A DNA stretch of 64,000 nt from Methylobacterium currus. Its GTDB lineage: Bacteria > Pseudomonadota > Alphaproteobacteria > Rhizobiales > Beijerinckiaceae. Under the pieces are notes generated by a model. That model did not search any database. It saw only the letters and a program-made list of their open reading frames with translations, and was not told the origin of the DNA. Made by a program: the position numbers and the translations under genes. The stretch spans positions 859,501 through 923,500 of the forward strand of contig NZ_CP028843.1 in assembly GCF_003058325.1 (NCBI RefSeq), in the 5' to 3' direction. Positions 31,002 to 44,866 of the stretch are shown here, one piece after another (the first letter of the stretch is position 1; the number at the start of each line of letters is the position of its first letter).

Positions 31002-32511
31002 ATGCAGCTCACGCTCTGGACCTACGAGGGCCCCCCTCACATCGGCGCGATGCGGGTCGCCGCCGCGATGCGCGGCCTGCACTACGTGCTGCACGCGCCG
31101 CAGGGCGACACCTACGCCGACCTGCTCTTCACCATGATCGAGCGGCACGGCGCCCGCCCGCCGGTGACCTACACCACCTTCCAGGCCCGCGACCTCGGCT
31201 CCGATACCGCCGAGATCTTCAAGCAGGCGGTCGCCGCCGCCTATGGCCGCTTCCGCCCGCAGGCGATGATCGTCGGCGCCTCCTGCACCGCCGAATTGCT
31301 CCAGGACGATCCGGCCGGGCTGTCGCGGGCGCTCGGCCTGCCGATCCCGGTCATCCCGCTGGAGCTGCCCGCCTACCAGAAGAAGGAGAACTGGGGCGCC
31401 TCCGAGACCTTCTACCGCCTCGTGCGCACCCTCGCGGGCCCGCGCACCGATGCCCCGCGCATCCAGGCGAGCTGCAACATCCTCGGGCCGACCTCCCTCG
31501 GCTTCCGCCACCGCGACGACCTGCGCGAGGTGCGGGGCCTGCTCGGTGAACTCGGCATCGCGGTCAACGTGGTGGCACCTCTGGGTGCCACGCCGGCCGA
31601 TCTCGGGCGGCTCGGGAACGCCGCCTTCAACGTCGTGCTCTATCCGGAAGTCGCCCGCAGCGCCGCGCAGTGGCTCGAGCGCACCCATGCACAACCCTTC
31701 GTCGAGACCACGCCGATCGGCGTGAAGGGCACGACCGCCTTCATCGAGGCGGTGGCGGCCCTCGCCGGGGTCGATCCGGCCCCGGTCCTCGACGGGGAGG
31801 GCTCGCGCCTGCCCTGGTACTCCCGCTCGGTCGATTCGACCTATCTCACGGGCAAGCGCGTCTTCGTCTTCGGCGACGCGACCCATGCGGTCGCGGCGGC
31901 CCGGGTGGCGACGAAAGAGATCGGCTTCTCCCTCGTCGGCCTCGGCACCTATTCGCGCGAATTCGCCCGCGAGGTGCGGACGGAAGCCGCGGCCCACGGC
32001 ATCGAGGCGCTCGTCACCGACGATTACCTGGCGGTCGAGGCGGCGATCAGTGCGGCGCAGCCGGAACTGGTGCTCGGCACCCAGATGGAGCGCCACGTCG
32101 CCAAGCGACTCGGCATCCCCTGCGCGGTGATCTCGGCGCCGATGCACGTGCAGGACGTGCCGGCCCGCCACGCGCCGCAGATGGGCTTCGAGGGCGCGAA
32201 CGTGCTGTTCGACACCTTCGTCCATCCGCTGATGATGGGGCTGGAGGAGCACCTGCTGGCGATGTTCCGGGACGATCCGGAATTCCACGACGGGGTCGCC
32301 CCCTCGCATCTCGGCGGCCGGCCGCGCGAGGAGGCCGGGACCGTCATCGCCGCGGCGCCGGTCACCAATACGGCGCCGGTGGTCTGGTCGATCGAGGCCG
32401 AGCGCGAGCTGAAGAAGGTCCCGTTCTTCGTGCGCGGCAAGGCCCGCCACAACACCGAACGCTTCGCCCGCGAGCGGGCGCTCCCGCTCATCACCGTCGA
32501 GACCCTCTACG

Positions 32512-32537
<26 letters not shown>
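31002..32537 (+). CDS. bchB: Light-independent protochlorophyllide reductase subunit B
   Basis: A 511-residue NifK-like partner of BchN. The N-terminus [18 protein letters not shown] and [12 protein letters not shown] are family blocks. The C-terminal about 50 residues ([21 protein letters not shown]) form the small domain that closes the substrate pocket. The last 26 bases overlap the start of bchH in another frame. Confidence 0.96.
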
Positions 32538-37114
<4,577 letters not shown>

Positions 37115-37115
<1 letters not shown>

Positions 37116-37816
37116 TGACCAGCCCCACCTACGCCACCCGCCGGGCCCAGCTCGAGACCTATTTCGACCGCACCGCCGTCGAGGCCTGGGCGCGGCTGAC
37201 CTCCGACGCGCCGGTGAGCCGCATCCGCGCCACCGTGCGGGCCGGCCGCGACGCGATGCGGGCCGAGCTCCTCTCCTGGCTGCCTTCCGACCTCTCCGGG
37301 CGGCGCCTGCTCGATGCCGGCTGCGGCACCGGCGCGCTCGCCGTCGAGGCGGCGCGGCGGGGGGCCGAAGTCGTCGCGGTCGACGTGTCGCCGACGCTGA
37401 TCGATCTCGCCCGCGAGCGCACCGCCAGCCTGCGGCTCCCGGGCTGCCTCGATTTCCAGGTCGGCGACATGCTGGACGAGGGTCTGGGAGCCTTCGATCA
37501 CGTCGTGGCGATGGATTCGCTGATCCATTACCGCACGCCAGACATCGTCCGGGCCCTCTCGGCGCTCGCCCGCCGCGCCGACGCCTCGGTTCTCTTCACG
37601 GTCGCGCCGCGCACGCCCTTGCTCACGGTGATGCACGCGGCCGGCCGCCTCTTCCCCCGCGGCGACCGGGCGCCGGCGATCGAGCCGGTCGGCGAGGGCG
37701 CGCTCCGCCGCCGCATCGCCGCCGATCCGGGCCTGACGCCCTTCGCCCTCGCCCGCAGCCGGCGGGTCAATTCCGGCTTCTACCTCTCGAACGCCCTGGA
37801 GCTGGTGCGCCGATGA
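37115..37816 (+). CDS. bchM: Magnesium-protoporphyrin O-methyltransferase
   Basis: A 233-residue SAM-dependent enzyme that methylates the ring-C propionate of Mg-protoporphyrin IX, giving the substrate of AcsF. SAM motif L-L-D-A-G-C-G-T-G-A-L-A-V-E-A-A near residue 65, V-V-A-V-D-V-S following, then V-V-A-M-D-S-L-I-H-Y. N-terminal Y-F-D-R-T-A-V-E-A-W is typical of BchM/ChlM. Start overlaps the bchL stop; stop overlaps lhaA (ATGA). Confidence 0.95.
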
Positions 37817-39219
37817 GCCCTGCTCGCCGCCTCGCCCGGGTGCTCGCCGATCTCGGGCCCCGCTACCTGCCCTTCGCGGATGCCGCCACGACAGAGCTGC
37901 CGCTCGGCCGGCTCCTGCGCCTGTCGCTGTTCCAGGTCACGGTCGGGATGGCGGCGGTGCTGCTGATCGGCACTCTCAACCGCGTGATGATCGTCGAGCT
38001 CGACGTGCCGGCCTGGATCGTCGCCGTGATGCTGGCACTGCCACTCCTGGGCGCGCCGTTCCGGGCGCTGATCGGCTTCCGCTCCGACACCCACCGGTCG
38101 GTGCTGGGCTGGAAGCGCGTGCCCTACCTGTGGTTCGGCACGCTGCTGCAATTCGGCGGCTTCGCCATCATGCCCTTCGCGCTCCTGATCCTGTCGGGGG
38201 ACACGACCGGCCCGATCGTCATCGGCCAGGCGGCGGCGGCCCTCGCCTTCGTGCTCGTCGGCGCCGGGCTCCACACCACGCAGACGGTGGGGCTCGCGCT
38301 CGCCACCGACCTCGCGCCCCCACACGCCCGGCCGAAGGTGGTGGCGCTCCTCTGCGCCATGCTGCTCGCCGGCATGATGGCGAGCGCCGTGGTGTTCGGG
38401 CTCGCCCTCGCGCACTTCTCGGCGATCCGGCTGATCCAGGTGATCCAGGGCGCGGCGCTGGCCACGCTGATCCTCAACGGCATCGCCCTGTGGAAGCAGG
38501 AGCCGCGCGACACCTCCCGCAAGGCGGAAGCGCCCCGCCGCTTCGGCGATGCCTGGAGCGCCTACGCGGCCCAGCCGCAGGCGCGCCGGCGCCTGATCGC
38601 CACCGGGCTCGGCACGGCGGGGTTCAGCATGCAGGACATCCTGCTCGAACCCTATGGCGGCCAGATCCTGCACTTGCCGGTCGCCGCGACGACCGCGCTC
38701 ACCGCCGTGCTCGCCATCGGCGGCGGGGCGGGGCTCCTCACCGCCGCGCGCTGGCTCAACCGCGGCGGCGATCCGTTCCGGGTCGCGGCGGCCGGCGCCG
38801 TCGTCGGCATCGCCGCCTTCTCGGCGGTGGTCTTCGCCGCCCCCTTGAGCTCCGGCGGGCTCTTCGCCTGCGGCGTCGCGCTGATCGGCGTCGGCGGCGG
38901 GCTCTTCGCCCACGGCACCCTCACGGCCTCGATGGCCGGGGCGGCGGCAGAGCAGACCGGGCTCGCGCTCGGCGCCTGGGGCGCGGTCCAGGCCTGCGCC
39001 GCGGGGGCGGCCATCGCGGCGAGCGGCATCCTGCGCGATCTCGGCTCGGCCCTCGCGGTGTCCGGACGCCTCGGCGAGGCGCTCTCCGAGGCCTCCACCG
39101 GCTACCTCGTCGTCTACCACATCGAGATCGGGCTGCTCTTCGCCACCCTGGTGGCGATCGGCCCGCTGGTGCGCCGGCCCGATCCGTCCCCGCTCTCCGC
39201 CCGCCCGGCCCTGTCCTAG
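37813..39219 (+). CDS. lhaA: LH1 assembly protein LhaA (BCH/PucC family)
   Basis: A 468-residue, twelve-span major-facilitator protein. It contains L-F-Q-V-T-V-G-M-x-x-V-L-L-I-G-T-L-N-R-V-M-I-V-E-L near span 1, F-R-S-D-x-H-R-S-V-L-G-W-K-R-V-P-Y-L-W-F-G-T-L-x-Q-F-G-G, and S-M-Q-D-I-L-L-E-P-Y-G-G. Its place between bchM and puhA is the conserved LhaA (F1696) position; in Rhodobacter LhaA is needed for LH1 assembly. Paralogue of the protein at 24233. Confidence 0.93.
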   Translation: MSPARRLARVLADLGPRYLPFADAATTELPLGRLLRLSLFQVTVGMAAVLLIGTLNRVMIVELDVPAWIVAVMLALPLLGAPFRALIGFRSDTHRSVLGWKRVPYLWFGTLLQFGGFAIMPFALLILSGDTTGPIVIGQAAAALAFVLVGAGLHTTQTVGLALATDLAPPHARPKVVALLCAMLLAGMMASAVVFGLALAHFSAIRLIQVIQGAALATLILNGIALWKQEPRDTSRKAEAPRRFGDAWSAYAAQPQARRRLIATGLGTAGFSMQDILLEPYGGQILHLPVAATTALTAVLAIGGGAGLLTAARWLNRGGDPFRVAAAGAVVGIAAFSAVVFAAPLSSGGLFACGVALIGVGGGLFAHGTLTASMAGAAAEQTGLALGAWGAVQACAAGAAIAASGILRDLGSALAVSGRLGEALSEASTGYLVVYHIEIGLLFATLVAIGPLVRRPDPSPLSARPALS

Positions 39220-39231
39220 AAGGAGGCCATC

Positions 39232-40023
39232 ATGCCCAAGGGTGCCCTCACGAGCTACCTCGACGTCGCGCAAGTGGTGCTCTACGCGTTCTGGATCTTC
39301 TTCGCCGGCCTGGTCTTCTACCTGCGCCGCGAGGATCGCCGGGAAGGCTATCCCCTCGAATCAGAGGTCCATGGCGGCCTCAAGGGGTGGGATTGGCTGT
39401 TCGTGCCGTCCCCGAAAACGTTCCTGCTCGCCGACGGCTCGACCGTGCTGGCGCCGCGCCCGCATGAAGGCCCGGTCGGCCCGCTCAAGGCGGTCAAGCT
39501 CGAACCCTGGCCCGGCGCCCCTATCGTTCCGACCGCGACCGACGATTCCCGCCTCGCCGACGGCGTCGGTCCGGGCGCCTACGCCCTGCGGGCCGAGCGG
39601 CCGGACCTCACCTGGGAGGGCAAGACCCGCATCGTGCCGATGCGCGTCGCCGAGGAGTTCACGGTCGCGGCGGAGGATCCCGACCCGCGCGGGATGTCGG
39701 TCTACGGCGCCGATGGAGTCGTAGCCGGAACCGTCACGGAGATCTGGGTCGATCGCGGCGAGTCGCTCCCCCGCTACTACGAGATGGAGCTGGAGGGCGC
39801 CCGCGACCGCACCGTGCTGATCCCGGTGACCTTCGCGGACGTGCAGCGCTTCAGCAGACACAAGAAGATCGTCGTCGAGGCCCTGCTCGCCCGCCAGTTC
39901 GCCGGCGTGCCGCAGCACCGCGATCCCGACAGCATCACCCTGCGGGAGGAGGAGCGGGTCATCGCCTATTACGGCGCCGGCACGCTCTACGCCACCGATC
40001 GCCGCCAGGAGCCGCTGCTGTGA
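39232..40023 (+). CDS. puhA: Reaction centre H subunit
   Basis: A 263-residue subunit with one N-terminal membrane helix (V-V-L-Y-A-F-W-I-F-F-A-G-L-V-F-Y-L) followed by R-R-E-D-R-R-E-G-Y-P-L-E and a cytoplasmic PRC-barrel domain. R-Y-Y-E-M-E-L around residue 181 holds the Glu of the proton path to QB. It caps the L/M core. RBS AGGAGG precedes ATG 39232. Stop overlaps puhB (GTGA). Confidence 0.96.
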   Translation: MPKGALTSYLDVAQVVLYAFWIFFAGLVFYLRREDRREGYPLESEVHGGLKGWDWLFVPSPKTFLLADGSTVLAPRPHEGPVGPLKAVKLEPWPGAPIVPTATDDSRLADGVGPGAYALRAERPDLTWEGKTRIVPMRVAEEFTVAAEDPDPRGMSVYGADGVVAGTVTEIWVDRGESLPRYYEMELEGARDRTVLIPVTFADVQRFSRHKKIVVEALLARQFAGVPQHRDPDSITLREEERVIAYYGAGTLYATDRRQEPLL

Positions 40024-40643
40024 CGCAGACCCTTCCCCACGGGCTGCCCGGCCCGCTGCCTTCCGGCGAGCGCCTGCTGTGGCAGGGCCGCCCGGCCCCC
40101 CTGAGCCTGGCGCGCCGCGCCTTCCACGTCGACCTCGTCGCGCTCTATTTCGGCGGGCTCGCCCTCTACCAGGCGGTCTCGGCCGGGCGGGTCGCCGCGG
40201 CCTGGCCGGTGCTGCTGGCGGGCGCCCTGGCCCTCGTCATCCTGTTCGCCCTCGCCTGGGGGGCCTGCCGCACCACCATCTACACCCTGACCGACCGGCG
40301 GCTGATGCTGCGCATCGGCATCGCGCTCCAGATGGACGTCAACCTGCCCCTGAAGGAGATCGAGGGCGCCGCCTTCCGCCGCTTCGGCGACGGCAGCGGC
40401 GACCTGCCCCTGCTGCTCAAGCCCGGCGTGCGGCTGGCCTATCTCCATCTGTGGCCGCATGCCCGGCCCTGGCGCCTGACCCGGCCCGAGCCGATGCTGC
40501 GCTGCGTGCCGGATGCCGAGGCGGTCGCCAAGCGCATCGCCGCGGCGCTCGCCGAGGCGAACGGCCAGCCGGTCCAGGCGCTGCCGCCGCTCCCCGAGAC
40601 CGCCCCCGTCCTCCCCGGCCGCCTCGCGGCGGCAGGCCACTGA
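40020..40643 (+). CDS. puhB: Reaction-centre assembly protein PuhB
   Basis: A 207-residue membrane protein with a PH-like bacterial domain: G-L-P-G-P-L-P-x-G-E-R-L-L-W-Q-G-R-P near the N-terminus, two adjacent spans (about residues 40-80), then T-T-I-Y-T-L-T-D-R-R-L-M-L-R-I-G-I-A-L. In Rhodobacter PuhB aids reaction-centre assembly. The start is GTG overlapping the puhA stop. The Pro-rich tail is not conserved. Confidence 0.93.
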   Translation: MTQTLPHGLPGPLPSGERLLWQGRPAPLSLARRAFHVDLVALYFGGLALYQAVSAGRVAAAWPVLLAGALALVILFALAWGACRTTIYTLTDRRLMLRIGIALQMDVNLPLKEIEGAAFRRFGDGSGDLPLLLKPGVRLAYLHLWPHARPWRLTRPEPMLRCVPDAEAVAKRIAAALAEANGQPVQALPPLPETAPVLPGRLAAAGH

Positions 40644-40654
40644 GGGAGACGGGA

Positions 40655-41104
40655 ATGGCGCACGATATCCCTGTTCCCCGCGCGCTCCTGCGCAATGCGG
40701 GCCTCCTCGTCGCCTTCTCGCTGGCCGCGGTGGCGATCGGGCGGTTCGGCGACATCGGCACCACGCAGATGCCGCCGGCTTCAGCCGTGCAGGTGCTCGA
40801 CCTCAAGGTCGAGGACCGGCCGGACGGCCGCGTGGCGTTGCGCGACGCCGCGAACGGCCACCTCGTCGCCGAGGTTCAACCCGGCGAGGACGGGTTCCTG
40901 CGCGCCACCTTGCGGGTGATGGCCCAGGCCCGCCTGCGCGAGGGCCTGTCGCGCGACCCGCCGTTCCGGCTCACCCGCTGGGACAACGGCACGCTCTCGC
41001 TCGACGACGTCGCGTCGGGCCGGCGGATCAACCTCGAAGCCTTCGGGCTCGGCAACGCGGCCGCCTTCGCGCGGCTGCTCGAACAGGGGAGGGGCGCATC
41101 GTGA
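40655..41104 (+). CDS. puhC: Photosynthetic complex assembly protein PuhC
   Basis: A 149-residue protein with one N-terminal membrane span ([18 protein letters not shown]) and a small periplasmic domain. That domain contains [11 protein letters not shown] and the [16 protein letters not shown] block diagnostic of PuhC, with [14 protein letters not shown]. GAGGGAGA precedes ATG 40655. PuhC supports RC-LH1 assembly in Rhodobacter. Its stop overlaps the next gene. Confidence 0.92.
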   Translation: MAHDIPVPRALLRNAGLLVAFSLAAVAIGRFGDIGTTQMPPASAVQVLDLKVEDRPDGRVALRDAANGHLVAEVQPGEDGFLRATLRVMAQARLREGLSRDPPFRLTRWDNGTLSLDDVASGRRINLEAFGLGNAAAFARLLEQGRGAS

Positions 41105-41403
41105 TGCAGTGGCTCAGCGGCAAAAGCCGCATCGAGGTGCCGTGCACGGTCGAGATCGAGCAGACGGCCGAGAGCCTGCACGCCCACGTCACGCTGGACG
41201 GCGGGCTTCTGATCGCCCCGGGCGACGAGGTGACGGTGCACGATGCGCCGACCTCCGTGCCCTACGGCGACCGGATCGTGGTGCGCCGCACCGCCACGGT
41301 GGTGCGCGCCGGCGCCGTCGAGCGCCTGTGGACCCGCATCGCGGGTCATTTCGAGCTCACCGAACTCTACGAAGTCAGCTTCTCGGAAAGGACGCGGCTA
41401 TGA
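41104..41403 (+). CDS. 99-residue protein between puhC and acsF
   Basis: A soluble, beta-rich protein ([28 protein letters not shown]) ending Y-E-V-S-F-S-E-R. It overlaps puhC and acsF by one and four bases, so it is locked into translation with them and must be real. I recall unnamed proteins at this position in other photosynthesis clusters but no proven function. No membrane span or metal-binding motif is seen; it could be a small partner of AcsF, or of PuhC/PuhE in assembly (inference). Confidence 0.8.
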   Translation: MQWLSGKSRIEVPCTVEIEQTAESLHAHVTLDGGLLIAPGDEVTVHDAPTSVPYGDRIVVRRTATVVRAGAVERLWTRIAGHFELTELYEVSFSERTRL

Positions 41404-42461
41404 GCGCGACGACCCTGAAGACCCCGAACGAGAGCACGAAGTCGGCGCAGGAAACGACGTTCCTGAGCCCCCGCTTCTACACCACCAACTTCGAGGAACT
41501 CGACCGCACGAATGTCGAGCCGGTGCGGGCCGAGTGGGACGTGCTGATCGCCGAGATGCGCAGCGATCCGAACAAGCGCCACTTCGTCCGCAACTCCGAC
41601 TTCGACCTCGACCTCTCGGGCCTCGATCCGGAGCTGCGCAAGGAATTCCTCGACTTCCTGGTCTCGTCGATCACCGCCGAGTTCTCGGGCTGCGTGCTCT
41701 ACGCCGAGATGCGCAAGCGCGCCCAGAACAAGGACATCCGCGAGCTGTTCGGCTTCATGAGCCGCGACGAGGCCCGCCATGCCGGCTTCATCAACGACAC
41801 GCTGAAGGATTTCGGGGTCGGCATCGACCTCGGCTTCCTGACCAAAGCGAAGAAATACACCCATTTCCGGCCGAAATTCATCTTCTACGCCACCTATATC
41901 TCCGAAAAGATCGGCTACGCCCGCTACATCACGATCTTCCGCCATCTCGAGCGCCATCCGGACAAGCGCTTCCACCCGATCTTCAAGTGGTTCGAGAAGT
42001 GGTGCAACGACGAGTTCCGTCACGGCGAGGCCTTCGCGCTCCTGATGCGCGCCAACCCGAAGCTGCTGACCGGCATCAACTATTACTGGATCAAGTTCTT
42101 CCTGCTCGCCGTGTTCTGCACGATGTACGTACGCGACCAGTGCCGGCCGGCCTTCCATAAGGCGCTCGGGATCGACCCCAAGGAGTACGACTTCCAGGTC
42201 TTCGCCGTCACCTCGGAGATCTCGCGCCAGGTCTTCCCGCTGACCCTCGACCTCGACCATCCGGGCTTCCGGGCCGGGCTGGAGCGGCTGCTGTCCTGCG
42301 CCCGCGGCATCGAGGAGGCCAAGGCGCGGGGCGGGCTCGTCGGCAAGCTCAAGCATGCCGGCTACGCGGCCAAGGCCGCCCTCGCCTTCGGGCGGCTGAT
42401 GGTGATGCCCGCCAAGGCCAACCCGATGCCCGCGCAGATCCGCCTCAGCCCCGCCTGGTAG
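41400..42461 (+). CDS. acsF: Aerobic Mg-protoporphyrin IX monomethyl ester cyclase
   Basis: A 353-residue diiron oxygenase that uses O2 to form ring E. Ferritin-like metal motifs are visible: an [11 protein letters not shown] helix, then [11 protein letters not shown] (ExxH) and [11 protein letters not shown] (second ExxH). The N-terminus [11 protein letters not shown] is conserved. The anaerobic alternative bchE is not in the window, consistent with an aerobic phototroph. It overlaps its upstream neighbour (ATGA) and is 7 bases from puhE. Confidence 0.96.
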   Translation: MSATTLKTPNESTKSAQETTFLSPRFYTTNFEELDRTNVEPVRAEWDVLIAEMRSDPNKRHFVRNSDFDLDLSGLDPELRKEFLDFLVSSITAEFSGCVLYAEMRKRAQNKDIRELFGFMSRDEARHAGFINDTLKDFGVGIDLGFLTKAKKYTHFRPKFIFYATYISEKIGYARYITIFRHLERHPDKRFHPIFKWFEKWCNDEFRHGEAFALLMRANPKLLTGINYYWIKFFLLAVFCTMYVRDQCRPAFHKALGIDPKEYDFQVFAVTSEISRQVFPLTLDLDHPGFRAGLERLLSCARGIEEAKARGGLVGKLKHAGYAAKAALAFGRLMVMPAKANPMPAQIRLSPAW

Positions 42462-42468
42462 CGCCCGC

Positions 42469-43251
42469 ATGTCCGACTACGCCGCGCCGATCCTCTATGC
42501 CGTCGTGATCTGGTGGTTCCTGACCGGGGCGATCCTCTGGCTGAACCATCGGCCGCGCCGCACCCATGCCTGGAGCTTCGGCGCGACGACGCTGGCGCTG
42601 GTCATCGCCCTCTGGGTCGTCGCCTGGAGCGCGAGCCAGGAGAGCGAGGCGGGGGCCTACGCGGCCTTCACGGCGGCGCTGATCGTCTGGGGCTGGCAGG
42701 AAATGGCCTTCTACATGGGCTATCTCGCCGGTCCCCGGCGCACACCGGGCTCAGCCACCGACCGGGGCCTCGCCCGCTTCGGCGCCGCGGCGGCGACGAA
42801 CCTCTGGCACGAGGCGGCGATCATCCTCGGATTCGTCGCCATCGCGTGGCTGACGGCGGGCTCCCCGAACCGCATGGCGCTCTGGACCTACCTGGTGCTG
42901 TGGGGGATGAACCTCAGCGCCCGGCTCAACCTGTTCCTCGGCGTGCGCAACCTCAACGCCGAGTTCCTGCCCGAACATCTGCGCTATCTCGGCAGCTTCT
43001 TTCGCCGCGCGCCGATGAACGCGCTGTTCCCGGTGGCGATGATCCTCGCCACCGGCTTCCTCCTGGTGCTGCTGCACCCTGCCGTGACCGAGAGCGCCTC
43101 GGCCTTCAAGCGCTCCGGCCACACCATGATGGCGACCCTGATGGCGCTCGCCATCCTGGAACACGGCTTCCTGATGCTGCCGCTGCCCTCCGCCGCGCTC
43201 TGGGGCTGGGGCCTGCCCGCCCGCCGCCCGGGGGCCGACGCCGCTCCGTAA
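42469..43251 (+). CDS. puhE: Putative photosynthetic complex assembly protein PuhE
   Basis: A 260-residue protein with seven or so hydrophobic helices. Family blocks are P-I-L-Y-A-V-V-I-W-W-F-L-T-G-x-I-L-W-L, W-G-W-Q-E-M-A-F-Y-M-G-Y-L-x-G-P-R and L-N-L-F-L-G-V-R-N-L-N-A-E-F-L-P-E-H-L-R-Y-L. PuhE is reported to modulate bacteriochlorophyll supply for assembly. It closes the bchF-puhE run; hemA follows after 64 bases. Confidence 0.92.
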   Translation: MSDYAAPILYAVVIWWFLTGAILWLNHRPRRTHAWSFGATTLALVIALWVVAWSASQESEAGAYAAFTAALIVWGWQEMAFYMGYLAGPRRTPGSATDRGLARFGAAAATNLWHEAAIILGFVAIAWLTAGSPNRMALWTYLVLWGMNLSARLNLFLGVRNLNAEFLPEHLRYLGSFFRRAPMNALFPVAMILATGFLLVLLHPAVTESASAFKRSGHTMMATLMALAILEHGFLMLPLPSAALWGWGLPARRPGADAAP

Positions 43252-43274
43252 GCGACGCAGAAGACCACGACGAT

Positions 43275-43303
43275 AAGAACACCGTACACAAGAACACCGT
43301 ACA
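43275..43303 (+). repeat. Tandem 15-base repeat before hemA
   Basis: AAGAACACCGTACAC at 43275-43289 is repeated as AAGAACACCGTACA at 43290-43303, between puhE and hemA. The hemA ribosome-binding site (AAGGGGA) follows at once. It could be a paired regulator site or a slippage product. Confidence 0.7.
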
Positions 43304-43315
43304 AGGGGACGCTCG

Positions 43316-44527
43316 ATGGACTACGAGGCAATGTTCTCCGCCGCCCTCCAGGGCCTGCACCGCGAGGGGCGCTACCGGATCTTCACCGACCTCGAGCGGC
43401 AGGCCGGACGTTTCCCCTACGCCACGCAGCACGGCGCGCACGGCACCCGCGAGGTGACGGTGTGGTGCTCGAACGACTATCTCGGCATGGGCCAGCACCC
43501 GGCGGTGACGGGTGCGATGCACGAGGCGATCGACCGCTGCGGCGCCGGCGCGGGCGGCACCCGCAACATCTCGGGCACCAACCACTATCACGTGCTCCTG
43601 GAGCAGGAACTCGCCGACCTGCACGGCAAGGAGGCGGCGCTCCTCTTCACCTCGGGCTACGTCTCGAACTGGGCCGGGCTCGGGACCCTCGCCTCGAAGC
43701 TGCCCGGCTGCGTCGTCTTCTCCGACGAGGGCAACCATGCCTCGATGATCGAGGGCATCCGCTCCAGCCGCGCCGAACGCCACATCTTCCGCCACAACGA
43801 TCCCGACGACCTCGACCGCAAGCTCCGCCTCGTCGATCCGGACCTGCCGAAGCTCGTCGCCTTCGAATCCGTCTACTCGATGGACGGCGACATCGCGCCG
43901 ATCGCCGAATTGTGCGACGTCGCAGAGGCGCACGGCGCCATGACCTATCTCGACGAGGTCCACGCGGTGGGCCTCTACGGGCCCCGCGGCGGCGGCATCG
44001 CCGAGCGCGAGGGGCTGATGCACCGCCTCACCGTGATCGAGGGCACCCTCGGCAAGGCCTTCGCGGTCTCGGGCGGCTACATCGCGGCTTCGAGCGCGCT
44101 GTGCGACTTCGTGCGCAGCTTCGCCTCGGGCTTCATCTTCACCACCTCGCTGCCGCCCGCCATCGCGGCGGGGGCGGCGGCGAGCATCCGCCACCTGAAG
44201 GCCAGCGGAACCGAGCGCGCCCGCCACCAGGACCGGGTCGCCGCGGTGCGCCGGCGGCTCTCGGCGATCGGCATCCCGCTCCTCGACAATCCGAGCCACA
44301 TCGTGCCGGTGATGGTCGGCGATCCGGTCCAGTGCAAGCAGATCAGCGACACGCTGCTCGACGAGTTCGCGATCTACGTTCAGCCGATCAACTATCCGAC
44401 CGTGCCGCGCGGCACCGAACGGCTGCGCATTACGCCATCGCCGCTCCACAGCGACGCCGATATCGATCATCTGGCGCTGGCGCTCGGGACGATCTGGGGA
44501 CGGATCGGGCTGGCCCGGGCGGCGTGA
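43316..44527 (+). CDS. hemA: 5-aminolevulinate synthase
   Basis: A 403-residue PLP enzyme that condenses glycine and succinyl-CoA, the first step of the tetrapyrrole pathway in alphaproteobacteria. Markers are [32 protein letters not shown] and the PLP Lys in I-E-G-T-L-G-K-A-F. The C-terminal [17 protein letters not shown] is typical. Placement in the cluster suggests a pigment-dedicated copy; whether another hemA exists elsewhere cannot be seen. Confidence 0.95.
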   Translation: MDYEAMFSAALQGLHREGRYRIFTDLERQAGRFPYATQHGAHGTREVTVWCSNDYLGMGQHPAVTGAMHEAIDRCGAGAGGTRNISGTNHYHVLLEQELADLHGKEAALLFTSGYVSNWAGLGTLASKLPGCVVFSDEGNHASMIEGIRSSRAERHIFRHNDPDDLDRKLRLVDPDLPKLVAFESVYSMDGDIAPIAELCDVAEAHGAMTYLDEVHAVGLYGPRGGGIAEREGLMHRLTVIEGTLGKAFAVSGGYIAASSALCDFVRSFASGFIFTTSLPPAIAAGAAASIRHLKASGTERARHQDRVAAVRRRLSAIGIPLLDNPSHIVPVMVGDPVQCKQISDTLLDEFAIYVQPINYPTVPRGTERLRITPSPLHSDADIDHLALALGTIWGRIGLARAA

Positions 44528-44532
44528 GGCGC

Positions 44533-44720
44533 AACGTCCGAACCCTCCCCCTCTGCGGGGGAGGGTGCCCTGCGACGCAGGGCGGGAAAGGGGCAGCGCG
44601 ACGCTGATCGCCTTGGCGCCCGTCACGGACGTCACACCGTTTCCGGAAGCGGGTTCCCCGCTCGCGGGACTTCGTCCCGGCCCGGGCCTGCTGACGCAGC
44701 GGGCAGCCGTCTCCCCCGCG
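44533..44720. repeat. Interspersed GC-rich repeat, copy C
   Basis: Starts GAACCCTCCCCCTCTGCGGGGGAGGGT, then a CCCTGCGACGCAGGG hairpin and the shared core GAAAGGGGCAGCGCGACGCT (44587-44606), with TTTCCGGAAGCGG further on. Organisation matches copy A at 9357 in the same orientation. It fills most of the 340-base hemA-bchI gap. Confidence 0.75.
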
Positions 44721-44778
44721 GGCGAGCGTTCCTTTGCGCGCGACCGTCGCATCCTTTCGCGCGGGAGCGGCACGCCAC

Positions 44779-44812
44779 TGTCATCCAATTCAACCGTCAT
44801 TTTTATTAGACA
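44779..44812. promoter_or_regulatory. Degenerate overlapping PpsR-like sites before bchI
   Basis: TGTCATCCAATTCAACCG (TGT-N12-CCG) overlaps CGTCATTTTTATTAGACA (CGT-N12-ACA). Each keeps one intact half-site. This AT-rich patch is the only plausible promoter region for bchIDO, 55 bases upstream of bchI. Confidence 0.4.
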
Positions 44813-44866
44813 ATCGGGTCGTCCCGTCCGATCCTGCCCCGCACCACCCACCCGCGAGGACTCTCC

